Origin: CANLWN01 sp039815505
Lineage (GTDB): Bacteria > Bacteroidota > Bacteroidia > Flavobacteriales > Flavobacteriaceae
Direction of reading: 5' to 3'
NCBI GenBank assembly: GCA_039815505.1
Contig: JBCBZE010000229.1
Span: 1-5,765 of the forward strand
Length of the DNA stretch: 5,765 nt
A program made the translations under genes and the position numbers. Below the pieces are notes generated by a model. It worked only from the letters and a program-made list of their open reading frames with translations, searched no databases and had not been told where the DNA came from. The stretch's first letter is position 1. Every line of letters begins with the position of its first letter. This document shows, piece after piece, positions 5,382 to 5,765 of the stretch.

Positions 5382-5765
5382 TTAGTCCGTAATGGCCTGA
5401 TATACGAATTGCCTAAATCGATGTTCATAAAACCGGCTATAGGGTTGTAGTTGTGTCATTAAAATCGCTATTAACTCTTCTTTTGGATCCACAAAAAAGT
5501 ACGTGCTATAGGCTCCACCCCAATAAAATTGACCTACTGAACCTAAGGCCTTGTCTTGTGCTACGTCCGTGGTAACACCAAAACCTAGGCCAAAACCTTT
5601 GCCGGGGGCCGGAAAAAGATTCCCTACATGATTGGTGGTCATTAGGTCTATTGTTTTTCTACTCAAAAATCGTTTGCCCTTCAGTTCCCCCTTGTTCAAC
5701 AACATTTGACAAAAGGTCATATAATCGGCTGCAGTGGAAAACAAGCCAAAAGCTCCAGAGTATAC
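5382..5765 (-). CDS. Beta-lactamase-family serine hydrolase (PF00144 type), C-terminal part; 5' end outside window
   Basis: The frame is open to the right edge, giving 127 C-terminal residues ending at TAA 5384-5382. Its opening, YSGAFGLFSTAADYMTFCQ, followed by MLLNKGELKGKRFLS and LMTTNH, is the well-known mid-to-late segment of class-C-beta-lactamase-like serine hydrolases and family VIII esterases. The motif WGGAYSTYFFVDPKEEL (82-98 of the fragment) with the MTQ segment after it occupies the place of the KTG/HxG box; WGG there is usual for the esterase-like branch and argues against a true beta-lactamase. The SxxK serine-lysine pair and the catalytic Tyr lie outside the window, so activity and export cannot be judged. 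The TTG at 5744 is an internal Leu codon. Likely first visible gene of the unit continuing with the esterase 19 bp downstream; possible role in ester or D-amino-acid peptide cleavage. Confidence 0.88.
   Translation of the reverse strand, partial: VYSGAFGLFSTAADYMTFCQMLLNKGELKGKRFLSRKTIDLMTTNHVGNLFPAPGKGFGLGFGVTTDVAQDKALGSVGQFYWGGAYSTYFFVDPKEELIAILMTQLQPYSRFYEHRFRQFVYQAITD

Noticed and set aside
5363..5428. Longer start for the esterase at ATG 5428.
   Set aside because: It would overlap the upstream hydrolase gene by 47 bp and bury a perfect signal peptide 22 residues into the protein. ATG 5362 fits much better.
5382..5765. Reading the right-edge gene as an antibiotic-resistance beta-lactamase.
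   Set aside because: The visible WGG region and FSTAADY segment fit the esterase-like branch of PF00144, the catalytic motifs are out of view, and the genomic context is glycan degradation.

Overview
The window looks like chromosomal DNA of a marine, polysaccharide-degrading member of the Bacteroidota, most likely a flavobacterium. This is inferred from several signs: moderate to low GC, A/T-rich leaders with almost no Shine-Dalgarno sequence, signal peptides ending in Phe-Ser-Gln or a lipobox Cys, and a cluster of exported carbohydrate-active enzymes. The genus cannot be fixed from the sequence alone.

Layout. At the left edge (1-673, + strand) is the 3' end of a secreted protein: an acidic linker followed by a carbohydrate-binding-like beta-sandwich domain. 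It converges on a block of five minus-strand genes that fills the rest of the window. In transcription order (right to left) these are: the C-terminal part of a beta-lactamase-fold serine hydrolase (5765-5382), an exported alpha/beta-hydrolase esterase (5362-4475), an exported SGNH/GDSL hydrolase (4442-3798), a GH20 beta-N-acetylhexosaminidase lipoprotein (3611-1995) and a seven-bladed-propeller lactonase-family lipoprotein (1979-804). Gaps of 19, 32 and 15 bp suggest two tightly packed transcription units. They are separated by the only sizeable gap on that strand, 3612-3797.

That gap is the most unusual part of the window. It holds a compact, hierarchically palindromic element (3664-3770). 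An imperfect 12-bp outer inverted repeat encloses three almost directly abutting hairpins, so either strand could fold into a cloverleaf-like shape. Its architecture and end sequences resemble dispersed intergenic repeats that I recall from flavobacterial genomes, but that needs a genome-wide search. A second, smaller hairpin (3621-3657) lies between this element and the preferred start of the GH20 gene.

Working together. The enzymes make sense as a periplasmic or outer-membrane set that removes ester groups (three hydrolases of different folds) and trims terminal N-acetylhexosamine residues (GH20) from an acylated glycan or glycoconjugate. The propeller protein may act on a sugar lactone. 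No SusC/SusD pair, regulator, transporter, RNA gene, CRISPR array or transposase is visible, so calling this a polysaccharide utilisation locus is inference. Nothing here is a demonstrably new multi-gene system; the enzyme families are known and the novelty candidates are modest.
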